A stretch of 64,000 nt of DNA. Source: Pseudorhizobium flavum. GTDB lineage: Bacteria > Pseudomonadota > Alphaproteobacteria > Rhizobiales > Rhizobiaceae. The notes beneath the pieces are model-generated. The model ran no database searches. It was not told where the DNA came from and was given only the letters and a program-made list of their open reading frames with translations. Positions 8,569 to 15,344 of this stretch are shown here, in pieces. The translations under genes and the position numbers were made by a program. Numbering within the stretch: the first letter of the stretch is position 1; the number at the start of each line of letters is the position of its first letter. Where the stretch lies: assembly GCF_902502825.2 (NCBI RefSeq), contig NZ_LR723670.1, forward strand, positions 992,001 to 1,056,000. The letters run 5' to 3'.

Positions 8569-9270
8569 TTAGACTTGGCCCACCTTGGCGTTACTTTGCC
8601 AGCCATCCATCCAGAGCCTGCGCAAGCCGTCGCCTTCGCCGCGGAAGAACTGTGGCCCGGCGTCGCAATGCTCCACGCGGTCGGCGCGGAAGTTGCGGAT
8701 CGCCTGCCGTAGCTCGCACCAGGCGACGATGTTGGCCGTCTGCGAATAGTAGATGAGCGCGATCGGCCGGATCGTGCGCTCGGTCAGCCGGCCGAATTCA
8801 TCCCGGTAGTCGAGCTGCAGCGTCTGCTCGTCGCGGATTGCCTGGCGTACCGTGGTGAGGTCGACCGCCTCCGGCGCAGGCGCGACGCTGCCCCAGGCAT
8901 GCAGCGCATTGGCGCTGAAGGTCGCGGCAAGCGGTGGCGGCACGGCGGCGGCGATCTTGCGGTTCACCTGCTTGGCAGCCTGCCGAAGCCCCGTGTCTCC
9001 CGTCCGCTCCAGGAGCGCCAGCGACAGCACGATCGCCTCCGTCTCCTCTACCGTCAGCATCAGCGGCGGCAGCGTGAAGCCCGGCCTCAGGATGTAGCCG
9101 ATGCCGCGCCCACCTTCGACCGGCACCCGCATTGCCTGCAGTTCCGCGATGTCGCGATATATGGATCGCGGCGTCACCTCCAGCTGTGCGGCGATCTGTG
9201 CCGCCGTCACCGGCTGGCGGGCGAGCCTCAGGATCTGGATGATCTCGAACAGCCGCGAGGCCTTGCGCAT
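8569..9270 (-). CDS. WYL-domain transcriptional regulator (YafY type)
   Basis: 233 residues, ATG 9270 behind GGGAGGAAGAG. An N-terminal HTH_11 domain (VTAAQIAAQLEVTPRSIYRDIAEL, residues about 20-43) is followed by the YafY central segment (GRGIGYILRPGFTLPPLMLT) and a C-terminal WYL-type ligand-sensing domain (LDYRDEFG, IRPIALIYYSQTANIVAWCELR). It diverges from a LysE-type exporter across a 14-bp perfect inverted repeat, the obvious candidate operator. It probably controls its own gene and the exporter in response to a small ligand. Confidence 0.9.
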   Translation of the reverse strand: MRKASRLFEIIQILRLARQPVTAAQIAAQLEVTPRSIYRDIAELQAMRVPVEGGRGIGYILRPGFTLPPLMLTVEETEAIVLSLALLERTGDTGLRQAAKQVNRKIAAAVPPPLAATFSANALHAWGSVAPAPEAVDLTTVRQAIRDEQTLQLDYRDEFGRLTERTIRPIALIYYSQTANIVAWCELRQAIRNFRADRVEHCDAGPQFFRGEGDGLRRLWMDGWQSNAKVGQV

Positions 9271-9283
9271 CTCTTCCTCCCAG

Positions 9284-9315
9284 AAGGCAACTGACAGAAC
9301 GCTGTCAGTTGCCTT
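9284..9315. promoter_or_regulatory. Perfect 14-bp inverted repeat: likely operator of the WYL regulator
   Basis: AAGGCAACTGACAG (9284-9297), four bases, then its exact complement (9302-9315). It sits 14 bases upstream of the regulator's start codon in the divergent region with lysE. A third copy of GGCAACTGACA lies at 9385-9395. Confidence 0.7.
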
Positions 9316-9384
9316 GCCGTATACCGCCCCAGATCCGATGGAAAAACAAGCCGCTCGATCCTTCGGGGCAATGCGGCCGAGATG

Positions 9385-9395
9385 GGCAACTGACA
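9385..9395 (+). promoter_or_regulatory. Third operator half-site at the lysE start codon
   Basis: GGCAACTGACA repeats the left arm of the 9284-9315 dyad and runs into the ATG at 9395. Regulator binding here would block the start of the exporter gene. Confidence 0.45.
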
Positions 9396-10024
9396 TGACC
9401 TATGGCGAGAACCTCTGGCTTTTCTTCACCCTGCTGTTCGGCATCATCATTGTTCCGGGCATGGACATGATCTTCGTGCTGGCGAACTCGCTCTCCCGCG
9501 GGCGCCCCGCCGGCATGGCCGCGACCGCGGGGATCATGGCGGGCGGCGCCGTGCACTCGCTCTACGGAGCGCTTGGCGTTGGCTTGCTGGCAAGCTTCAT
9601 TCCGGTCCTGTTCACGCCGCTCCTGATTGCCGGTTCGCTCTACATGGCCTGGATCGGCTACACGCTGATGCGCAGCTCGATCGTGATCGACGGCGTCGGT
9701 CCGGCGCAGGCAGCAAGCCACGCCCAGGCCTTCCGCCGCGGCGCCATCACCTGCCTGATGAACCCGAAGGCCTATCTCTTCATGCTCGCGATCTACCCGC
9801 AGTTCCTGCGGCCGGAGTTCGGTCCGCTCCTGCCGCAGGCGCTGGTCATGGGGCTGATGACAGCCGCAACCCAGCTTGCCGTCTATGGCGGCCTGGCGCT
9901 GGCGGCGGGCAGGGCGCGGCAGGCGATCGTCCAGAACGCCACGGCCACGATCTGGATCGGCCGCGGCGCCGGCATCCTTCTCGTCGCTGTATCGTTGGTC
10001 ACCCTCGCGGAGGGGCTGCGTTGA
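9395..10024 (+). CDS. LysE/RhtB family exporter
   Basis: 209 residues with six hydrophobic helices. The family signature FGIIIVPGMDMIFVLANSLSRGRPAGMAATAG is at residues about 15-46 and the CLMNPKAYLFMLAIYPQF block near residue 122. LysE-type proteins export amino acids or other small metabolites. The ATG at 9395 has no clear Shine-Dalgarno and overlaps an operator half-site; an in-frame ATG at 9371 is an alternative start. Divergence from the WYL regulator suggests ligand-induced efflux. Its 3' end overlaps the PAP2 gene tail-to-tail by 26 bases. Confidence 0.9.
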   Translation: MTYGENLWLFFTLLFGIIIVPGMDMIFVLANSLSRGRPAGMAATAGIMAGGAVHSLYGALGVGLLASFIPVLFTPLLIAGSLYMAWIGYTLMRSSIVIDGVGPAQAASHAQAFRRGAITCLMNPKAYLFMLAIYPQFLRPEFGPLLPQALVMGLMTAATQLAVYGGLALAAGRARQAIVQNATATIWIGRGAGILLVAVSLVTLAEGLR

Positions 10025-11129
10025 CGGCGAGGGGGGCAGTGCACAGGAGCCCCTGCCTGTCACGAAGAATGCGGCGCGTGATTGCGTAAAGCCCGAGGAC
10101 TGCGACGATCGAGACATATCCGTCAATCGCGTAGTGCCAGCCCAGGTAGACGGAGCTGAACAGGATGACGACGACATAGACAAAGCCAGCGATACCAGCG
10201 GTTCGGCTGAGCTCGCGCAAAAACAGCGCGTTAAGCATCGCCAGCGCCACGTGCATGCTCGGAAAGGCCGAGATCCCGCTGCCGAGAGCGGAGGTACCTG
10301 CCGCGTGGTGGTTCCATAGGTAGGCTTGGAACGCCACCGCGGAGGACGATGATGATGAGCCGTGGCCAAGGAATGCAGTAATCTCTGCAAAACGGGTAAC
10401 ATCGCCAGTAACGCTCCCGTAGAAAGCAGGGCCGGCAGAGAGGAAAGCACAGGCGAGAAGGCTTCCGATGACGATCCAGGTAGCCGCTAAGGTGACGAGG
10501 TAACGCAGTCTGATGCTATCGGCTGCTTTGTGAGTTGCCACAAAGAAGGGGGGCAAGAATCCGAATAGCGACCACAAGACGCTGTAGTTCCATTCAACTG
10601 CCGCAAGAAGTCGCGGGAATGGCAGAAGTCTGACAAGAGCCGGCCCTGGGTCCGCGCCCAGGTGGAGAACCCTGTCTATGGCCGCTTGGGCTCTGTCGTA
10701 TTGAAAGCCGTCCTGAATCGCGGGCATCAGGTTCTTCCAGCTTGTAAAGGACCCCATGAAAATGATGAAGCTGACCATGGCGAGAAGGCCCGCGGCGACG
10801 CGGCCCACGGTTTCGCTCGAGAGGTACTGATGCGCCATCCTGCCTCTCTCAGACCAGTCGTCGGTGCGATGTGCAATCACTCCCACTGCAAGAGAAAATC
10901 CCGCGATGGGAAGAATGGCCAGATAAAGTGGACCGAGCTTGGCAAAGTAGCTTTGGTAGGATAGTGCATCCGTCTGGTCCAGGACGATAGCGGTCGACAG
11001 CACCAGTAGGGAATAGACTGTGACTATCACATGGAAGGGTCCCAGGGCCACGGTTCCCTGATAGCACGCTCCACATGCTGCTTTGAGCCAACGCTGCAAC
11101 ATTAATCCCACCTTGTCCCTCCTCGGCAT
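9999..11129 (-). CDS. PAP2-superfamily membrane phosphatase
   Basis: 376 residues with about ten hydrophobic segments. The phosphatase motifs sit near the C-terminus: FPSMHVA (PSxH, about residue 291) and YLGWHYAIDGY (HxxxD, about residue 331), the arrangement of the PAP2_3/Aur1-like group that handles lipid phosphates or inositol phospholipids. The KxxxxxxRP motif 1 is not obvious. A run of serines (GHGSSSSSSAV) interrupts one loop. Base composition and codon use look less GC-rich than neighbours, so acquisition is possible. Substrate unknown. Confidence 0.8.
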   Translation of the reverse strand: MPRRDKVGLMLQRWLKAACGACYQGTVALGPFHVIVTVYSLLVLSTAIVLDQTDALSYQSYFAKLGPLYLAILPIAGFSLAVGVIAHRTDDWSERGRMAHQYLSSETVGRVAAGLLAMVSFIIFMGSFTSWKNLMPAIQDGFQYDRAQAAIDRVLHLGADPGPALVRLLPFPRLLAAVEWNYSVLWSLFGFLPPFFVATHKAADSIRLRYLVTLAATWIVIGSLLACAFLSAGPAFYGSVTGDVTRFAEITAFLGHGSSSSSSAVAFQAYLWNHHAAGTSALGSGISAFPSMHVALAMLNALFLRELSRTAGIAGFVYVVVILFSSVYLGWHYAIDGYVSIVAVLGLYAITRRILRDRQGLLCTAPLAVNAAPPRG

Positions 11130-11220
11130 AAGCGCAGAATTTCAAGAAACTCCTAACGCCGACAAGGGGGTGGGGAAATTGTCCAGAGGAGGTTTGATAA
11201 GGCGCAGCTTTGCCGGTGAA

Positions 11221-11239
11221 ATCACCGGCTTGTTACTTT
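11221..11239 (+). promoter_or_regulatory. Conserved upstream element of cytochrome c' gene 1
   Basis: A 19-base stretch (ATCACCGGCTTGTTACTTT) recurs with one mismatch at 11832-11850 before the second cytochrome c' gene. The distance to the start codon is nearly identical in both cases (about 75 bases). It is probably part of a duplicated promoter or activator site. Confidence 0.5.
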
Positions 11240-11313
11240 GTTCCAGCCGCCGAAGCGGCCATGTTGCGGCGCATCATCAACGCCGCGCCGCGGCGTAACA
11301 AGGAGATCACTGC

Positions 11314-11754
11314 ATGCGCCTCAAGTCCCTCGCTCTCGCCGTTGCAATCGGCTGTCTCGGTATGTCCGTTGCGGTTGCCCAGGAACCGCAGGTCGTGCGG
11401 CAGGAGCAGATGAAGGCGATCGGCCAGTCGATAGGCGCGCTCGGTGCGATCGCCAAGGGCGAAAAGCCCTATGACGCAGCCGTTGTGCAGACCGCGCTTG
11501 AGGGCATCAGCACGAATGCCAAGGCATTTCCGGACCAGTTCCCGGCCGGCACGGAGACGGGTGCCGAGACCGAGGCCGCTCCGGCCATATGGGAAAATAT
11601 GGCCGACTTCGCCGCCAAGGCGGAAAAGCTTAGCGCTGCAGCCGACACGCTTCTCGCCTCTGTTCCCGCCGATCAGGCCGGCGTCGGTGCGGCCATGAAG
11701 ACGTTGGGCGCCACCTGCGGCGACTGCCACGAAACCTATCGCGTCAAGCGCTGA
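11314..11754 (+). CDS. Cytochrome c' (class II c-type cytochrome), copy 1
   Basis: 146 residues, ATG preceded by AAGGAG. A Sec signal peptide (residues 1-22, cleavage after AVAQ or VAVA) sends it to the periplasm. The mature part is a four-helix bundle with the single haem site CGDCH near the C-terminus (about residue 136), as in cytochrome c'/c556 proteins that bind NO or carry electrons. It is strongly similar to the next gene (shared VVRQE-MK-IGQS, GAIAKGEKPYDAAVV and PDQFP segments), so the pair arose by tandem duplication. Confidence 0.92.
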   Translation: MRLKSLALAVAIGCLGMSVAVAQEPQVVRQEQMKAIGQSIGALGAIAKGEKPYDAAVVQTALEGISTNAKAFPDQFPAGTETGAETEAAPAIWENMADFAAKAEKLSAAADTLLASVPADQAGVGAAMKTLGATCGDCHETYRVKR

Positions 11755-11766
11755 CGCTGGCGCGGC

Positions 11767-11796
11767 GGAGGCGGCGGGCCTGCCGCCTCCCTTTCT
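11767..11796 (+). terminator. Rho-independent terminator between the cytochrome c' genes
   Basis: A 9-bp GC stem (11767-11775 with 11782-11790), a 6-nt loop and a CTTTCT tail follow the first copy. Each cytochrome c' gene therefore appears to be its own transcription unit. Confidence 0.65.
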
Positions 11797-11831
11797 GTGG
11801 GTTTATCGCGCCCGCTCCCCAAGCGTAACCC

Positions 11832-11850
11832 ATCACCGCCTTGTTACTTT
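11832..11850 (+). promoter_or_regulatory. Conserved upstream element of cytochrome c' gene 2
   Basis: ATCACCGCCTTGTTACTTT, 18 of 19 bases identical to 11221-11239 and at the same distance from the start codon. Confidence 0.5.
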
Positions 11851-11925
11851 TCCCCTTTCGCCGCAAGGAGCATCGTGCCCGTCGTCAACAGCCGGCGGTG
11901 CCGGCACTTCGGGAGGAGTATGCGA

Positions 11926-12369
11926 ATGCTGTCGAGGTCCTGTCTTATTGCCGCTGCCGTCTGTCTCGGTCTTTCTCCAGCCCTTGCCCAGGAGGAGCCG
12001 CAGGTCGTGCGGCAGGAACTGATGAAGGAGATCGGCCAGTCGGTCGGTGCGATGGGGGCGATCGCCAAGGGCGAGAAGCCCTATGATGCCGCGGTGGTCG
12101 AGCAGTCGCTGACGGTGATCAGCACGAACATCCAAGCCTTCCCGGACCAGTTCCCGCCGGGAACCGAGAGCGGCCATGAGACGGAGGCGCTGCCGTCGAT
12201 CTGGGAGCAGCCGGAGGAATTCCGGGCCAGTGCCGAGAAGCTTCACGCGGAAGCGCAGGCGCAGCTCGCCTCCCTGCCGGCGGACCAGGCAGCCGTGGGT
12301 GCGGCCATGCGGAATCTCGGAGCCATCTGCTCGGACTGTCACGAGACCTTCCGGGCAAAGAAGCAGTAG
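11926..12369 (+). CDS. Cytochrome c' (class II c-type cytochrome), copy 2
   Basis: 147 residues from ATG 11926, seven bases after GGAGGAG; another ATG at 11920 sits too close to the ribosome site. It has a signal peptide ending near ALAQ, then a four-helix domain with one haem site CSDCH (about residue 137). It is a clear paralogue of the preceding gene but has diverged in the middle (EALPSIWEQPEEFRASAEKLHAEAQ). It is periplasmic and probably takes part in electron transfer or NO binding. A strong hairpin without a T-run follows. Confidence 0.92.
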   Translation: MLSRSCLIAAAVCLGLSPALAQEEPQVVRQELMKEIGQSVGAMGAIAKGEKPYDAAVVEQSLTVISTNIQAFPDQFPPGTESGHETEALPSIWEQPEEFRASAEKLHAEAQAQLASLPADQAAVGAAMRNLGAICSDCHETFRAKKQ

Positions 12370-12377
12370 TGAGTGAA

Positions 12378-12413
12378 CCGGTGCCGGCGGTGGGTTCGTG
12401 CCGCCGGCACCGG
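12378..12413 (+). other. Strong intercistronic hairpin
   Basis: A perfect 13-bp GC-rich stem (12378-12390 with 12401-12413) with a 10-nt loop but no T-run separates cytochrome c' copy 2 from the diheme cytochrome gene. It may protect the upstream message from 3' decay or lower downstream expression. Confidence 0.55.
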
Positions 12414-12437
12414 CCAATATGATCGGAGAGAATGGGA

Positions 12438-13355
12438 ATGGCCTTGCGGTGGAGACGGGTGCTGGGTGCCGGAGCGGCAGTGGTTGCGGTCGGCGTGGCG
12501 GTCGCCTGGTTCCTGACGAAGCCGGATCCGCTTCCGGATCAAACCTGGGCCAATCTCGGGGAGCCCGATCTCGCCCGCGGCGAGATGCTGTTCTGGGCAG
12601 GCGGTTGCACCGGCTGTCATGCAGCCAAGGGCGCGACGGGCGACGACGTCAGGATCATGTCCGGAGGTTTGGCGCTCACCAGTTCCTTCGGCACCTTCCA
12701 TGTTCCGAACATTTCGCCCGATCCGCAGGCCGGCATCGGCAGCTGGACCTTGGCGGAGTTCGGAAACGCGATGCTGCGCGGCGTCGGCCGGGAAGGGGAG
12801 CACCTCTATCCGTCCTTTCCCTATACCTCCTATGCGCGCATGAGCCCGCAGGACGTCAACGATCTCTTCGGTTTCATGAAGACGCTGCCGACCAGCAGCA
12901 ATGTCTCGTCGCCGCACGACCTTTCCTTCCCCTTCAACATGCGCCTTGCGCTCGGCGGCTGGAAGTTCCTCTTCTTCGATGACGGCCCGCGTATCGAGCT
13001 TGCCTCCGCTGACGAAAAGCTGCAGCGGGGCCAGTTCCTCGTCGAGGGTCCAGGCCATTGCGGCGAATGCCATACGCCTCGCAATGCCCTGGGTGGGCTC
13101 CAGACCGCCCAATGGCTGGGCGGCGGTCCCAATCCCGAAGGTGAGGGTCGTATTCCCAACATCACGCCCGGTTCGCAATCGGTCGGCTCCTGGAGCGAGG
13201 CCGATCTCGTCAGCTATTTCCAGACCGGCTTCACGCCTGACTACGATTCGGTCGGCGGTTCCATGGTGGAGGTGCAGAAGAACCTGTCCCACCTGCCGCA
13301 GGAGGATCTGGAGGCGATCGCAGCCTACTTGAAGGCCGTCCCGGCCCGGCAGTAG
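12438..13355 (+). CDS. Membrane-anchored diheme cytochrome c
   Basis: 305 residues from ATG 12438 (GGAGAG seven bases upstream; the ATG at 12432 is too close). An uncleaved N-terminal helix (residues about 7-27) anchors it, with the rest in the periplasm. Two haem sites are seen: CTGCH (about residue 59) and CGECH (about residue 211), with likely axial Met residues. The architecture resembles the cytochrome subunits of membrane alcohol or sugar dehydrogenases, but those have three haems and no dehydrogenase gene is nearby. It is probably an electron carrier working with the adjacent cytochromes c'. Confidence 0.9.
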   Translation: MALRWRRVLGAGAAVVAVGVAVAWFLTKPDPLPDQTWANLGEPDLARGEMLFWAGGCTGCHAAKGATGDDVRIMSGGLALTSSFGTFHVPNISPDPQAGIGSWTLAEFGNAMLRGVGREGEHLYPSFPYTSYARMSPQDVNDLFGFMKTLPTSSNVSSPHDLSFPFNMRLALGGWKFLFFDDGPRIELASADEKLQRGQFLVEGPGHCGECHTPRNALGGLQTAQWLGGGPNPEGEGRIPNITPGSQSVGSWSEADLVSYFQTGFTPDYDSVGGSMVEVQKNLSHLPQEDLEAIAAYLKAVPARQ

Positions 13356-13374
13356 TCAGGTTCTGCAGAAAAAC

Positions 13375-13992
13375 CTAGGCGGCCGCCAGCCGCGGGCGGC
13401 GAAAGACCGTCCACGTTCCCAAGGCCAGCACCGCCATCACTGTACCACCCGCGAGGAGGATGACGATGAGGCTCGGCCGGTGCGCGATGAAGTCGTGCCA
13501 GTCGGGCCCGACCGGCGAGGCCGTGTTGAAATCGGTCGCGCTGAAAATGCAGAGCACCAGCGACGCCCCTTCCTCGACCATTTCCTTGTCAACTACGTCG
13601 AACAGTGACCTGGAGCGATCCTGCCAAAAGGGCAGGTCGCGCATGCGCACCAGCATGGCGCGGTCGGCGGCCAGATAGGCGTGGCTGCACTCGTTCATCG
13701 GGCTTGCCTCGTCCTGGATGCTGAACGGCATCAGGCCCCATAGGCACCGGGCAAACTGCGTGCGGCTGAACGCCAGCAGTTTACGGATCTCTGCATCCTT
13801 CACCGCAACCCAGGAGGCGAGCGCGTGGATCTCCTCCCTGTGCCTCGCCACCACCTCCATCTGGCCGTGGCTGAGCGACGGGATCGATATGCCCGATGTG
13901 TCGCGTGGCGCACGCAGACTGTGGGCCGCGGTCTCCGATACCGGAACGGACAGCAGCATCATGGACAACAGCAGGCGACGCAGCACGAGCAT
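13375..13992 (-). CDS. Hypothetical secreted/membrane protein
   Basis: 205 residues from ATG 13992 (GGGAG nine bases upstream). Residues 1-24 look like a signal peptide ending near ETAAHS. The middle is soluble with several Trp and Cys residues (CLWGLMPFS, NECSHAYLAADRAML). A C-terminal hydrophobic helix (HRPSLIVILLAGGTVMAVLALGTW) is followed by basic residues. This suggests a protein facing the periplasm and anchored at its C-terminus. I do not recognise the family. It is convergent with the diheme cytochrome gene, 19 bases between stops. Confidence 0.65.
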   Translation of the reverse strand: MLVLRRLLLSMMLLSVPVSETAAHSLRAPRDTSGISIPSLSHGQMEVVARHREEIHALASWVAVKDAEIRKLLAFSRTQFARCLWGLMPFSIQDEASPMNECSHAYLAADRAMLVRMRDLPFWQDRSRSLFDVVDKEMVEEGASLVLCIFSATDFNTASPVGPDWHDFIAHRPSLIVILLAGGTVMAVLALGTWTVFRRPRLAAA

Positions 13993-14079
13993 TCGCGGAA
14001 ACTCCCTCGGTGGAGGGAGTAGCACACGGCAAGGTTCAACCACCAGCGATTCTCTTCTGCCTGCTGATGGCTCTTCGCC

Positions 14080-14919
14080 CTAGTGGGAGAGCAGGACCGG
14101 CATGCGCAGGTCCCGGAAGACTCCCTTGGTAGCGCCGCCGAGGATGAAGTCACGAATACGCGAATGCCCGAAGCCGCCCATGACAAGAAGGTCTGCGCCG
14201 GCCTCGGCTGCAGAAGCTTGCAAGGCTTCCGCGATCGGCCGGCCATTCAGCAACACGCTTTTCGCCTGGGCGTCGAGGCCGCGCAACTGCAGCGACGAGG
14301 CAAGGGCCGATGCGATGTCCCCGCGCTCCAGCTGTTTCTCATCCTGGATCGTGAGCACGGTGACGCGCGCGTCATCGGCCAGCAGCGGCATGGCATCCGC
14401 GAGTGCCCGGGCGGCAACGCGCGTCCCATCCCACGCAATAGCGACGTGGTTGATCTTCTCAGGGATTGCCGACGGGGGCACGAGGATCGCCGGGCGGCCG
14501 GACCCGAAGACGACCGCCTGGGCGAGGTCCTGGATCGTCAGCTTGTCCTTCGCCCAGGGAAGCAGGGAAAGGTCATAGTATCGCGCCTGGATGGCGGCGG
14601 CGTCGAGGGTGAGGCCCGTTGCCAGCTTTCGGGTGGTGCATTCGGCCTTCACGGCTGTGCCGGCTTTCCGCCTGACAAGATCTTCCAGGCGGCGGCATTG
14701 AACGACGCTGTTTTCCTCGGTGGTGCGGATCATTCCGGGCAGGTCGAGGAGAACGCCTCCCAGGGCCGAGGATGCGCGCGGGATTTCCACTGAGAAGGTC
14801 TTCGCGTGAAGCTCGAGCCCCAGCGCGACTGCAACCGCCACAGCTGCCGAGACTGAATCGTCGGGGGCAATGTCCGGATAGGTGATCAGGGGCATGTAGG
14901 CGAGGCGGGCGCGGGTCAT
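14080..14919 (-). CDS. Tandem universal stress protein
   Basis: 279 residues from ATG 14919 behind AAAGGAAG. There are two UspA-like halves. The C-terminal half is complete, with HVAIAWDGTRVAARALADAMPLL and the ATP-binding signature ADLLVMGGFGHSRIRDFILGG (G-2x-G-9x-G type). The N-terminal half is degenerate. Proteins of this size are common in Rhizobiales and respond to starvation or low oxygen. A perfect TTGAT-N4-ATCAA box lies 57 bases upstream, suggesting FixK/FNR control. It diverges from an HTH gene and a P-type ATPase gene. Confidence 0.92.
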   Translation of the reverse strand: MTRARLAYMPLITYPDIAPDDSVSAAVAVAVALGLELHAKTFSVEIPRASSALGGVLLDLPGMIRTTEENSVVQCRRLEDLVRRKAGTAVKAECTTRKLATGLTLDAAAIQARYYDLSLLPWAKDKLTIQDLAQAVVFGSGRPAILVPPSAIPEKINHVAIAWDGTRVAARALADAMPLLADDARVTVLTIQDEKQLERGDIASALASSLQLRGLDAQAKSVLLNGRPIAEALQASAAEAGADLLVMGGFGHSRIRDFILGGATKGVFRDLRMPVLLSH

Positions 14920-14975
14920 CTCTCTTCCTTTCATCCAAGTCCGGAACAGGTGACCACAAGCTTGCCTGGTCTCCC

Positions 14976-14989
14976 TTGATCCAGATCAA
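14976..14989. promoter_or_regulatory. FNR/FixK-type box TTGATCCAGATCAA
   Basis: A perfect TTGAT-N4-ATCAA dyad in the divergent region between the stress protein gene (start 14919, -) and the HTH gene (start 15047, +). A class II position (-41.5) would put the stress gene's transcription start near 14941. Confidence 0.75.
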
Positions 14990-15046
14990 CCATTTTCGGT
15001 GATCCGTCGCTATCTTGCGCCATAGGACAGAAAACGGTGCCATGCG

Positions 15047-15331
15047 ATGCCACAGGATCGATATCAGACGGTGCAGGAAGTGGCTGATCGCCTGAGGGTC
15101 AGCGAGGCGACGGTTCGCCATTGGATCAGGGACGGCGATCTTCGGGCAATCGATATCGGCAAGGGGTGGCGGGTATCGGATGCGGATCTCGAGGATTTTC
15201 TCCGGCGTCACGAAACGCGGCCTCGGGAGACAAGCTCGCAGGATCAACTGCGGTGTCCGGGGCCGGAGCTTTCGACGATGCCCGACCGAAGCAGCATTGA
15301 TGCTTCGCCCCCAACGAGACGGAATACATAG
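15047..15331 (+). CDS. MerR/excisionase-type helix-turn-helix protein
   Basis: 94 residues. Residues 6-52 form a winged-helix DNA-binding domain of the excisionase/MerR-like HTH_17 type (TVQEVADRLRVSEATVRHWI, then IGKGWRVSDADLEDFLRRH). The remaining 40 residues are polar and probably unstructured. It lies 13 bases upstream of the P-type ATPase gene and is probably co-transcribed. Such small proteins sometimes regulate the adjacent operon, but no target is evident. The divergent FNR/FixK box could also serve this side. Confidence 0.8.
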   Translation: MPQDRYQTVQEVADRLRVSEATVRHWIRDGDLRAIDIGKGWRVSDADLEDFLRRHETRPRETSSQDQLRCPGPELSTMPDRSSIDASPPTRRNT

Positions 15332-15344
15332 AGGAGAAGGACGA

